Source: an uncultured Planctomycetaceae bacterium
GTDB lineage: Bacteria; Planctomycetota; Planctomycetia; Pirellulales; Pirellulaceae
Direction: 5' to 3'
Assembly: GCA_937967755.1 (NCBI GenBank)
Contig: CALBTA010000025.1
Location: forward strand, 1-7,127
Length of the DNA: 7,127 nucleotides
Part shown: piece by piece, positions 1-6,294 of the stretch
Position numbering within the stretch: position 1 is the stretch's first letter
Layout: the number at the start of each line of letters is the position of its first letter
Notes under the pieces: model-generated
The model's input: the letters and a program-made list of their open reading frames with translations, nothing else
Databases searched by the model: none
What the model was told of the DNA's origin: nothing
Translations under genes and position numbers: made by a program

Positions 1-2
1 AG

Positions 3-623
3 AACGGCACTCAATTCGTCGAATCGACGCAAACCGTGCGTCAGCCCGTTGCAAACACCAACGTGGAACGACGCGAACAAACGGTTTACCGCGAAGAGTA
101 CATCACGCAGATGAACGAGTCGCAGCAGACGTATTTGGCCCCCGTGACAGAGTACCGCTGGGAGCCGCGCGTGCATGGGCGATTGAACCCGTTTCGCCCT
201 CGAACGGTCGCGTACCACCTTGTTCCGCGCACACGTTGGGAACCGCGCACGCACACGGTTCGCACGCCGGTGACGACGCGGCAGCTTCGCCCTGAAACGC
301 AAGTGGTCGAAATTCCGCGCCGCCAGCTTGGCTTCGCCCAACAGCAACTTACCACGCGAACGGCGATGGCCCCGAGCGGATCGACCTTCACCGCCAACAA
401 CGCGGCGAACTCCGCGCCGGCGGCGACTTCGGTGGCCGGACGCCATCATGCGTTGCCATCGGCGGCTCCGCAGACGGCCCCGCTAACTGCCAGCGGCAGC
501 GGGGCGACCGGCGGATCGCAAGTGGTGATCCCGAATGTGGCAGCGCGGCCGGGCATTATCGGCGGCGTGCATCAGATGGAAGGTGATCATCCGCGCTTCG
601 GAAGCGGGACGCAGCGGTATTAA
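3..623 (+). CDS. Planctomycete-type Arg/Tyr/Trp-rich protein of unknown function, 5' truncated
   Basis: The reading frame is open from base 3 to a TAA at 621-623 and the window edge cuts the start. A GTG at 36 lies in frame, but the residues before it (NGTQFVESTQTV) continue the same Gln/Thr/Val-rich style, so it is probably internal. I number residues from that GTG. Residues 1-100 are rich in Arg, Thr, Tyr and Gln and contain YREEY (18-22), TYLAPVTEYRWEPR (32-45), HGRLNPF (47-53) and a second RWEPR (67-71). Residues 105-165 are Ala/Ser/Thr/Gly-rich low complexity, and the tail (166-195) is Gly/Pro-rich. There is no catalytic motif and no membrane helix in the visible part. The RWEPR..HGRLNPF block recalls a recurrent family of planctomycete hypothetical proteins, probably exported or cell-surface associated; that is recognition by style, not a search result. 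Biochemical function is unknown. The gene converges on the sugar transferase gene and shares bases with its stop. Confidence 0.75.
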   Translation, partial: NGTQFVESTQTVRQPVANTNVERREQTVYREEYITQMNESQQTYLAPVTEYRWEPRVHGRLNPFRPRTVAYHLVPRTRWEPRTHTVRTPVTTRQLRPETQVVEIPRRQLGFAQQQLTTRTAMAPSGSTFTANNAANSAPAATSVAGRHHALPSAAPQTAPLTASGSGATGGSQVVIPNVAARPGIIGGVHQMEGDHPRFGSGTQRY

Positions 624-1402
624 TACGCTCCGCGTCCTGTAATCACCGTCCACGGTGTTTTCACCAGCAGCCACAGGTCGGTGAAGAAGTTTTGGTTGCG
701 GGCATACCAAATATCCATCCGCACCCAATCTTCAAAACCGATTTCGCTGCGACCGCTGACTTGCCACAGGCAGGTCAGCCCCGGCTTAATCGCCAGGCGG
801 CGGCGGTGCCAGACTTTATATTGCACCACTTCCTTGGCGACGGGCGGACGCGGTCCCACCAGCGACATGTGCCCAGCGAGAACGTTGAACAGTTGTGGCA
901 TTTCGTCGATGCTCGTCTTTCGCAGCCAGCGCCCGATGCGCGTGATCCGCGGGTCTTGGCGGTTCTTGAAGATCGGGCCGTCGTTGTGCTGGTTTTGCAC
1001 CTGGGCTTGCAGCTTGTCGGCATCCAACCGCATGGTGCGGAATTTGATCATCGGAAACTTCTTGCCGAGGTAGCCGATCCGCTGCTGAATGAACAGCGGT
1101 TTGCCGCGCGTTGTGATCATCAGCACGATGTACGTTGTAAGCAGCACAGGTGACAGCGCGACGATCAATGCGATTACACCGACAATATCGAATCCGCGCT
1201 TGAGCACGCGGTAGGCTTTCTCGCGATTGCCTTCGGGCGTGGCCACCGGCTGATCTTGTTCGAGCGCGGTCTGCAATTGCTCCGGCGCGGCGTCCTCTTC
1301 GCCAAAGCGGCGATGGTCGCGGCGGTCCGGGGTGATCCGCTGGGTAGATCGGCGCTCACGATAGACGCGAGAGGTTTCGGCTTGGGCAAGTGGCTGGCTC
1401 AT
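620..1402 (-). CDS. Monotopic phosphoglycosyl transferase (bacterial sugar transferase, undecaprenyl-phosphate type), 260 aa
   Basis: Predicted to transfer a sugar phosphate from a UDP-sugar to undecaprenyl phosphate at the cytoplasmic face of the inner membrane, the first step of exopolysaccharide, O-antigen or glycan assembly. Residues 1-65 form a charged cytoplasmic extension. KRGFDIVG (68-75) leads into one hydrophobic segment (about 72-97), the re-entrant membrane helix of this family. KFRTM is at 120-124, SIDEMPQLFNVLAG at 164-177 with the Asp166-Glu167 pair matching the catalytic dyad known from PglC, GPRP at 183-186, and KPGLTCLWQVSGR at 206-218. The protein has the catalytic domain only and lacks the N-terminal membrane/CoA-binding-like half of WbaP-type enzymes. 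The ATG at 1402 is chosen because GGAG lies 5 bases upstream (1408-1411). The frame is open further upstream to 1531, but that stretch (residues beginning MLVCHDLRTS) does not resemble the family. The sugar substrate cannot be read from the sequence. Confidence 0.93.
   Translation of the reverse strand: MSQPLAQAETSRVYRERRSTQRITPDRRDHRRFGEEDAAPEQLQTALEQDQPVATPEGNREKAYRVLKRGFDIVGVIALIVALSPVLLTTYIVLMITTRGKPLFIQQRIGYLGKKFPMIKFRTMRLDADKLQAQVQNQHNDGPIFKNRQDPRITRIGRWLRKTSIDEMPQLFNVLAGHMSLVGPRPPVAKEVVQYKVWHRRRLAIKPGLTCLWQVSGRSEIGFEDWVRMDIWYARNQNFFTDLWLLVKTPWTVITGRGAY
644..661 (+). terminator. Possible intrinsic terminator for the upstream plus-strand gene, lying inside the opposing gene
   Basis: CACCGT (644-649) and ACGGTG (652-657) are perfect inverted repeats, giving a 5-6 bp stem with a 2-4 base loop, followed immediately by TTTT (658-661). 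It lies 21 bases after the TAA of the plus-strand gene and within the last codons of the convergent sugar transferase gene. The stem is short and the U-run has only four bases, so this may be chance. It would work for plus-strand transcripts only. Confidence 0.3.
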
Positions 1403-1862
1403 GGTCGCTCCGTGGCAAGTTCGCTTCACGTTTGAAACTGTTCTCGTCTGAATGCCCAACAGAAGTGCAACCACCGTGCCGATTTCGCTGCCAATTGCAC
1501 AAGATGTGCGTAAGTCGTGGCATACCAACAAGATACGTGTATGGTGGTTTTAGCGATGAGTTCTGAACTCCGTTCCACAACGTTGCCAAAACACAACACC
1601 CTGATTTTGCGGCTCTCGGATGTTGAATTTTCGCATCGAACTTTGAGATTGGCCCCGAGCCGCTTCGGACGAGGAACAAGCACGATTAAACGCCCTATCT
1701 GGTTCAGGGCAGCAAACACTTGTCATGGTCGCGAAGAATTCAGGAAGACAGCTGGTCCGGAGACTCTTGGGCTGAAAGTTGACGAAAGCTCACAACCGGC
1801 TGGCGGTCGTCGCAACAGTACACTCTTCTGTGAAGGTTCTTTCGGCAGTTCTCGAAAGCCGT
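1403..1862. other. Intergenic stretch with no convincing gene
   Basis: This stretch separates the divergent sugar transferase and HEAT-like genes. Open frames cross it on both strands (for example plus 1517-1924 and minus 1426-1719), but their translations show no recognisable domain, and the plus frame runs through the promoter of the next gene. Its base composition is visibly less GC-rich than that of the flanking genes. Only small inverted repeats are seen, such as GCAC/GTGC at 1497-1509 and GCCCT/AGGGC at 1692-1710, neither with a following T-run. The sugar transferase promoter should lie here on the minus strand, but no good -10/-35 pair stands out. Confidence 0.55.
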
Positions 1863-1890
1863 TCGACCGTCTAGCAAAAACTGCTATAAT
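1863..1890 (+). promoter_or_regulatory. Predicted housekeeping-type promoter with extended -10, for the HEAT-like gene
   Basis: A perfect TATAAT lies at 1885-1890, preceded by TGC (1882-1884), so it reads as an extended -10 (TGnTATAAT). Sixteen bases upstream is TCGACC (1863-1868), matching the -35 consensus TTGACA at four of six positions. Transcription would start near 1897, leaving a leader of roughly 35 bases before the ATG at 1932. The match is by eye; activity is inferred. Confidence 0.6.
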
Positions 1891-1922
1891 GAGGGCCAAA
1901 GATGCATCCAACCCGCAGCGAT

Positions 1923-1926
1923 AGGA
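1923..1926 (+). promoter_or_regulatory. Ribosome binding site supporting the 1932 start
   Basis: AGGA lies 5 bases before the ATG at 1932. A competing in-frame ATG at 1902 has its own GAGGG (1891-1895) 6 bases upstream. That site sits directly after the -10 hexamer and would not be transcribed if the promoter at 1863-1890 is used. The choice of start therefore depends on the promoter call. Confidence 0.5.
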
Positions 1927-1931
1927 ATTCC

Positions 1932-3041
1932 ATGTACGCTCAAACCATCGCCCCGGCAATTCTGTTGGCCCTTTGTACAGTTGGCTTGGCTCAATCGGGC
2001 GACGTCGATGAGCCCGCTCTGGCCGCCGAATTGATTAAGCAGCTAGGTGCCGACTCGTTTCACGAGCGCGAAGCAGCGATGGCGAAGTTGATTGGGATCG
2101 GGCCTTCGGTTGAAGAGGAAGTGGAAGCGGCGACCGACGCGGCTGATCCGGAAGTGGCTTACCGGGCGCGAAAGATCCTCAAGGAAATTGATCGCAGCCT
2201 GATCACACAGCAGCGCGAAGCCTTTCTGGGCGGGGACGTCGAGAAGTTGAAGGCCAATGCCGAAAGTTGGCAGCGGATGGAGGAGATGCTGGGGAACACG
2301 CGCGAGTCGCGCGAGCTGTTCCTAGAGATGCAAGTTGCCGCGGAAGACTTACTGACGCTGGCAGAGAACGACCCCCGGGCGTGTTCCGGCGAGATTGCAC
2401 AGTTGTATACGAAGGACCAGAACGCTCGCCGCTTTGGTGGGCAAGGTTTGCCGCGCGGTGTAGTCGTCGCCATGGTCTTTATAGGGGCGGACGAGGATAT
2501 CACGCTCGACGCGGCGACGATGAGCCGCAGCACGTCGCTGCTTTACCGGCACAAGGGAGCGCTGGGCGATAACGATCTGTTCAAGCAAATGCTCGGCAAG
2601 TGGGTCAACTCGAAAGCAACTGGCACGCAGCAATATCAGTTCCTGCGCCTTGCGCAGCAGTTCAATTTAGAAGAAGGCATCACGCTGGCCCGCAAGATGG
2701 TCGATGGGGCCGCCCACAATTCATACAAAGCACACGCGATTCTGACGTTGGGGATGCTGGGTGGGGAAGAGGATATCGAACTGCTCGAAGGGCTAATTTC
2801 CAACGACACCCGGGTGGGAACAATCTCGCGCGGGAAGCAACGGATGGAATGCCGGCTGGGCGACGTCGCGTTGGCGATGGCCCTGGCACTGACGGAGCAA
2901 GAGGCAAAAGAGTACGGCTTCCCCAACGCCCCCAACGGACGCCCCACCAGCACGAGCTATCACAACTACGGGTTCGTCGACGACAAACAACGCAGCGACG
3001 CGCGGAAGAAGTGGGAAGAATACAAGGAAGCTCAAGAATAG
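1932..3041 (+). CDS. Secreted HEAT-like repeat protein of planctomycete type, 369 aa
   Basis: No enzymatic function is recognised. Residues 1-20 are hydrophobic (APAILLALCTVGLA) and look like a signal peptide cleaved near Ala20, so the protein is probably exported to the periplasm. No lipobox is present, since Cys15 is preceded by Leu. Residues 27-88 resemble a HEAT/armadillo-like helical unit: AAELIKQLGADSFHEREAAM, then LIGIGP, then DPEVAYRARKILKEI. The middle is predicted mostly helical and low in cysteine. The C-terminal part holds RLGDVALAMALALTEQEAKEYGF (308-330), a block I associate with planctomycete HEAT-type secreted proteins. The end (352-369) is highly charged. The start is taken at 1932 because of AGGA at 1923-1926 and the upstream promoter. 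Starting at 1902 would add ten residues with two Arg, which would give the otherwise uncharged signal peptide a positive n-region, so that start remains possible. The gene stands alone, divergent from the sugar transferase gene and convergent with the adaptor operon. Confidence 0.8.
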   Translation: MYAQTIAPAILLALCTVGLAQSGDVDEPALAAELIKQLGADSFHEREAAMAKLIGIGPSVEEEVEAATDAADPEVAYRARKILKEIDRSLITQQREAFLGGDVEKLKANAESWQRMEEMLGNTRESRELFLEMQVAAEDLLTLAENDPRACSGEIAQLYTKDQNARRFGGQGLPRGVVVAMVFIGADEDITLDAATMSRSTSLLYRHKGALGDNDLFKQMLGKWVNSKATGTQQYQFLRLAQQFNLEEGITLARKMVDGAAHNSYKAHAILTLGMLGGEEDIELLEGLISNDTRVGTISRGKQRMECRLGDVALAMALALTEQEAKEYGFPNAPNGRPTSTSYHNYGFVDDKQRSDARKKWEEYKEAQE

Positions 3042-3048
3042 TGTTTCG

Positions 3049-3069
3049 ACGGCCTTGGAAGACCGCCGT
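3049..3069. terminator. Weak hairpin between convergent genes, possible bidirectional terminator
   Basis: ACGGC (3049-3053) and GCCGT (3065-3069) can pair around an 11-base loop in the 34-base gap between the two convergent stops. No T-run follows on either strand, so the sequence gives little support beyond position. Confidence 0.15.
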
Positions 3070-3075
3070 ACCTGT

Positions 3076-5253
3076 TTACGAGCGAAACCGAAAGGTCTGG
3101 CTGACGTAGCGCCAAACCCGTTGGCCGATGGTTTGATATCCGGCCCTGATGCGTGCCGTTCCGGTCGCACCCGTGTTGATTAGTCCTTGCCCGTCGTCGA
3201 TGTGGGCGCTGGCCTGGTACTTCGTGGTTAGGGCCTTGCCGTAGGGATCTTCGGCCGCTGGCTTGCCGCCGGTTTCCCGTTCTAACTGCGCGACTTGCAC
3301 GATGCGGCTGTTGAACGTGTCGGCCGGAAGCGAGGCGAACTTGAATTTCACGTCCTGCTCGGCGGCGACGAAGTCGACTTCGCTTTGATCGATATCGATC
3401 ACTGCCTCCAGCTTACGTGGATCGCCCACGTAGCAAAGCAACACGCCCGCTTCCATCGACGCACCGAGGTTGCAACTGGCGAGTGGCCGATCACGCCAGG
3501 TGGATAACTCCCCGGGCACCGCTTCATCGGCGACTTTGGCGGGCGGAATGACTTGCCCTTCGGCGGGTGAAACGACGCTCAATGCGGCGCGGTCGCGTTG
3601 TCGCTGCAGCAATTGCTCTTCGACACTGCGCAGCGACTGCTCGGCTTCGCCCACTTCCATCGCGGCCGTCGCATTGGTGAATTGCCGTCGCCGCAGGTCG
3701 TCGACCCGCGTGAGCAACTGTTCACGCTGCCCTTGAACGCGGGCCAGGCCCAATTCCACGTCGATGCTGGCCAGCGTTGCCACCGGTTGCCCCGGGTGCA
3801 CCGGCTGCCCAGGTTTGACATGAACTGCTTGCAATTGCCCCGGCACGTCGACGTACACGCTGGCCGCGTCGCGCGGCTGCACGACGAACGGGCATTCCAC
3901 ATGGTACGGCAGCGGCACGAACATCAGCGCCGTGAGAACGCCTACCAGGCCACGTGTCTTGTTCACTTTTTCGACTCTCCCGGGTACGTGGAAGAACTGC
4001 ACCAATTGCCACAGCGGCTGAATCACCAGCCCCCACAGGGCCAGCACCGCCAGCAGTTGGCCGATGACTTGCAATCCGTATGGTTCGAAGACGCGGTTAA
4101 GGAACCACAAGATCGATAGGCAGATGATCCAGCGGTAAGCCGCCGCGGCGACCGTGTAAAATGCAAAGAACGCCTGATTCCGCTCAGGCAAAAAGGGGTC
4201 TTCGTGCTGTTCCATGCCGAGGCAGACCGAACCGAGCCAACGCCGCAGCACGCTGGACGATTTGCTGCGCAGGTTCGGAATCTCAACGATGTCTGACAGA
4301 ATGTAGTAACCGTCGTAGCGCAGTAGCGGGTTCGCATTGAACAACACCGTGCTGACCGACGAAACGAACATCACGTTCAGGCAGAGGTAGTTCAGCAGGC
4401 TCGGTTCGGTGAACCACCAAACGAACGTGCAGATGGAAGCGAGCACGATTTCAACATACATCCCGGCCGCACCAATCGCCGCCCGATGCCACTTGTTGGG
4501 CAGCATCCAGGAGTCGGAAACGTTGACGTACAGACAGGGTGTGAGAACCAGGAACATCACGCCCATCTCGTGGCACTCGCCTTTGAATCGCTTGCAGACC
4601 AGCCCATGCCCGAATTCGTGAAGGACCTTCGTCAACGCCAGAACGATCCCCAGCGCGAACCAATTCTCCAGCGCGAAGAATTCACTGAACGTGGGCAGGC
4701 GCTGGCGGAATTCGTCAAGCTGTACCGTGACCAATAGTCCCGCTGCCACGGCCAGCAACAACCCGAGAATGGTCATTGGTTTGGAAAACAGCCAGCCAAC
4801 GCGGGCATCCAACCAGGTGAGCAGCCGGTCGGGATCGAAGCCTTGGAACCGGATCGCCAGAATGTTCGTGACTTTGCCCATCCATTCTTTGCGAATGGTT
4901 TTGGTCCGCCGATCCAGCAACTGCGGTGCTTGCCCCGGCGAGTCGGAAAGAACCAGCCCGCTGCGGTGAAGCGAACCGACGAACGCGGTCAGTTCTTCCA
5001 GCGACAACTTCTGCGTGGGAAACCGCCGTTCGAACCGCCGGCGAATTTGTTCCAGGCTTGCCCGCCCGTCAAGCATTTCCAGCAGCGCGTACTCTTCATC
5101 GTGAAAGCGGAAGTACTTCAGCGCCAGCGGGTCTTTGACCACCCAGAACGACTTGCCATGATAGGCTTGGCGCTCCGCGGTCAAATCAGGCCGCCGGCGC
5201 AGCCCCAACGGGCGCGAGGCAGAACCGATCAATGCGTTCGAGGCGTTTGCCAT
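3076..5253 (-). CDS. PqqD-like / M50 zinc metallopeptidase / HlyD adaptor fusion protein, 725 aa
   Basis: A membrane protein joining three modules. Residues about 30-108 resemble a PqqD-like winged-helix domain: WVVKDPLALKYFRF, EEYALLEMLDG, LEQIRRRFERRF, LHRSGLVLSD. Residues about 155-450 form a multi-spanning domain with the M50 (site-2-protease type) zinc site HEFGH at 212-216 and the second motif NPLLRYDG at 308-315, whose Asp314 is the expected third zinc ligand. Hydrophobic segments lie near 160-177, 195-211, 230-246, 261-280, 287-306, 364-385, 392-418 and 436-449. Residues 457-725 are a HlyD-type adaptor: lipoyl half (468-497), coiled coil (about 500-556), second lipoyl half (558-572 and 597-611) and beta-barrel (612-704). 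All zinc residues are present, so it should be catalytically competent. It is the last gene of the visible operon, 48 bases after the small adaptor. The ATG at 5253 has no close Shine-Dalgarno; AAGG lies 13 bases upstream. Substrate unknown; export coupled to cleavage of a peptide or protein is an inference. Confidence 0.92.
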   Translation of the reverse strand: MANASNALIGSASRPLGLRRRPDLTAERQAYHGKSFWVVKDPLALKYFRFHDEEYALLEMLDGRASLEQIRRRFERRFPTQKLSLEELTAFVGSLHRSGLVLSDSPGQAPQLLDRRTKTIRKEWMGKVTNILAIRFQGFDPDRLLTWLDARVGWLFSKPMTILGLLLAVAAGLLVTVQLDEFRQRLPTFSEFFALENWFALGIVLALTKVLHEFGHGLVCKRFKGECHEMGVMFLVLTPCLYVNVSDSWMLPNKWHRAAIGAAGMYVEIVLASICTFVWWFTEPSLLNYLCLNVMFVSSVSTVLFNANPLLRYDGYYILSDIVEIPNLRSKSSSVLRRWLGSVCLGMEQHEDPFLPERNQAFFAFYTVAAAAYRWIICLSILWFLNRVFEPYGLQVIGQLLAVLALWGLVIQPLWQLVQFFHVPGRVEKVNKTRGLVGVLTALMFVPLPYHVECPFVVQPRDAASVYVDVPGQLQAVHVKPGQPVHPGQPVATLASIDVELGLARVQGQREQLLTRVDDLRRRQFTNATAAMEVGEAEQSLRSVEEQLLQRQRDRAALSVVSPAEGQVIPPAKVADEAVPGELSTWRDRPLASCNLGASMEAGVLLCYVGDPRKLEAVIDIDQSEVDFVAAEQDVKFKFASLPADTFNSRIVQVAQLERETGGKPAAEDPYGKALTTKYQASAHIDDGQGLINTGATGTARIRAGYQTIGQRVWRYVSQTFRFRS

Positions 5254-5263
5254 GTCCGATCCG

Positions 5264-5303
5264 TCACCTTACCACCCCTTCACCTAGTCACCTCGTCACC
5301 GTT
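5264..5303. repeat. Five degenerate period-8 units, consensus TCACCTNN
   Basis: Five consecutive octamers fill the gap between two operon genes: TCACCTTA (5264), CCACCCCT (5272), TCACCTAG (5280), TCACCTCG (5288) and TCACCGTT (5296). The last unit overlaps the TAA of the small adaptor gene (minus-strand stop at 5302-5304). Read on the transcribed minus strand the unit is NNAGGTGA, which resembles a Shine-Dalgarno core. The final unit also forms a near-perfect palindrome, CACCGT-T-ACGGTG (5297-5309). Whether this array recurs in the genome cannot be seen here. Confidence 0.7.
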
Positions 5304-6222
5304 ACGGTGTGACATCAACCGTCATCGTCGACGCCATCCCGGGTCGCAGCAGCCACTGGCCACCCTCTTGGGCGTTCTGAACTTCCGCCCTGACGCGGTA
5401 GCGGTTGCCGGCCTGCACGAGCGGGCTGACGAACGTGACTTGCCCAGGCAGGCTGACCTTGCGGCTGCGGGCCAATTCAAAGTGAACTGTGACCGGCCGA
5501 CCGGCGATCTCGCTGGCGTTGAACTGCGCCGCGCTGAGAAACCCTTCTACGCGCAGGCGATCCATGCGGGCAACCCGCGCGACCGGTTCGCCAATTTGGA
5601 CCCACTCGCCCGGTTTCTTCAGGACTGTCAGCACGATGCCGTCGATGGGCGAGGCGATACGCCGCCGGTCAATGGCCGCGGTCGCGGAATCCACGGTTGC
5701 CTGGCTCACCTCGGCATTCAGCCGTGCGACGTTGCGTTCCATTTTGCTGCGATCGATTTGCAGATAGGCCCGGTGCTGGGTCAATTGCAAGCGGCGGATT
5801 TCGCTGCGCGGAACGGTTCCTTCAACGCGGCTGTTCGCATCGGCCGCGGCACCGTATTCCGACTGCGCCACGCGGTATGCCGCCTCGGCGTAGCGAACTT
5901 CGATATCGTCTTCGCTGCGGGCCTGCGCGGCTTTTAATTCCGCTTCGGCCGCCTGCTTTTGCAAGCGCGGCTGCGAATCGTCAGCCTGCGCCAGCAGCAT
6001 CCCACGGGTAACCGTTTGCCCGTCTTGCGTCGTGACGACACGACCTTGAGCATCGCGAAGTTCGACCAGCAAGCCAGCTTCCTGCGCGGCGACTTCGATA
6101 TCGTCGATCAGCGAAACGTAACAATGTTCGAGGGTAGGGTCTTGGGGGAAGGCCGTGCCGGCGAAGGTTGCAACCAATGCCGCAGCGAATACGCCTAACT
6201 GGTTTCCTGTAAATCGAAGCAT
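5302..6222 (-). CDS. Small exported HlyD/RND-type periplasmic adaptor subunit, 306 aa
   Basis: A membrane fusion (adaptor) protein expected to bridge an inner-membrane transporter and an outer-membrane channel in the periplasm. Residues 1-26 look like a signal peptide (hydrophobic core GVFAAALVATFAGTAF). A first lipoyl half spans about 42-82 (EVAAQEAGLLVEL ... DGQTVTRGMLLAQADD). A helical hairpin or coiled coil rich in Ala, Glu, Gln and Arg covers 83-185. The second lipoyl half is at 186-219 (RRRIASPIDGIVLTVL, GEWVQIGEPVARVA), and a beta-barrel region follows to the end (RVEGFLS, VTFVSPLVQ, RVRAEVQNA, LLRPGMASTMTVDV). The first lipoyl half carries roughly eight extra residues (RDAQGRVVTTQ region, 56-66) compared with the usual EGQ turn. 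AAGGA lies 7 bases before the ATG (6230-6234), a good ribosome binding site. It is the middle gene of the visible operon. No transporter gene is in view, so substrate and pump type are unknown. Confidence 0.9.
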   Translation of the reverse strand: MLRFTGNQLGVFAAALVATFAGTAFPQDPTLEHCYVSLIDDIEVAAQEAGLLVELRDAQGRVVTTQDGQTVTRGMLLAQADDSQPRLQKQAAEAELKAAQARSEDDIEVRYAEAAYRVAQSEYGAAADANSRVEGTVPRSEIRRLQLTQHRAYLQIDRSKMERNVARLNAEVSQATVDSATAAIDRRRIASPIDGIVLTVLKKPGEWVQIGEPVARVARMDRLRVEGFLSAAQFNASEIAGRPVTVHFELARSRKVSLPGQVTFVSPLVQAGNRYRVRAEVQNAQEGGQWLLRPGMASTMTVDVTP

Positions 6223-6229
6223 TTGTGAT

Positions 6230-6234
6230 TCCTT
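6230..6234 (-). promoter_or_regulatory. Ribosome binding site of the small adaptor gene
   Basis: On the minus strand AAGGA lies 7 bases before the ATG at 6222. It comes directly after the paired palindromes at 6239-6287, and TACATGTA (6234-6241), an 8-base palindrome, touches it. Pairing in the leader could therefore affect access to this site; that is inference. Confidence 0.65.
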
Positions 6235-6238
6235 ACAT

Positions 6239-6287
6239 GTAGGACGAAGTTTTACTTCGTCTCGTACGCAGTGGAACTGCGTACTAC
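6239..6287. repeat. REPIN-like double palindrome with GTAG/CTAC ends
   Basis: Two perfect hairpins lie side by side: GACGAAGT (6243-6250), loop TTT, ACTTCGTC (6254-6261); and GTACGCAGT (6264-6272), loop GGA, ACTGCGTAC (6276-6284). GTAG (6239-6242) precedes the first on the plus strand, and GTAG precedes the second on the minus strand (CTAC at 6284-6287), so the unit has inverted outer ends. This is the layout described for REP doublets (REPINs), in which a GTAG-type tetranucleotide is next to each palindrome. The element fills almost the whole spacer between two operon genes, 7 bases after one stop codon and 5 bases before the next ribosome binding site. No T-run follows either hairpin on the minus strand, so it does not look like an intrinsic terminator. 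Copy number in the genome is unknown. Confidence 0.7.
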
Positions 6288-6294
6288 GACAGCC

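Noticed and set aside
1403..1531. A 43-residue N-terminal extension of the sugar transferase
   Set aside because: The ATG at 1402 has a well-placed GGAG, while the extension does not resemble the family and lies in lower-GC DNA.
1356..1719. Minus-strand open frames upstream of and overlapping the sugar transferase start
   Set aside because: The translations have no family features, and one overlaps the sugar transferase N terminus in a different frame.
1517..1924. A 135-residue open frame on the plus strand in the intergenic stretch
   Set aside because: No recognisable domain and no clear ribosome binding site; it reads through the promoter and leader of the HEAT-like gene.
5264..5303. CRISPR-like array
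   Set aside because: Eight-base units without spacers are far too short for a CRISPR array, and no cas gene is present.
4843..5937. A 364-residue open frame on the plus strand, antisense to the fusion gene and the small adaptor gene
   Set aside because: It runs across two well-supported genes and their spacer, shows no domain, and is rich in Arg, Gln, Pro and Ala, as expected from the complement of GC-rich coding DNA.
6239..6287. Reading the two hairpins as a rho-independent terminator within the operon
   Set aside because: No run of T follows either stem on the transcribed minus strand, and a ribosome binding site and gene follow within a few bases.
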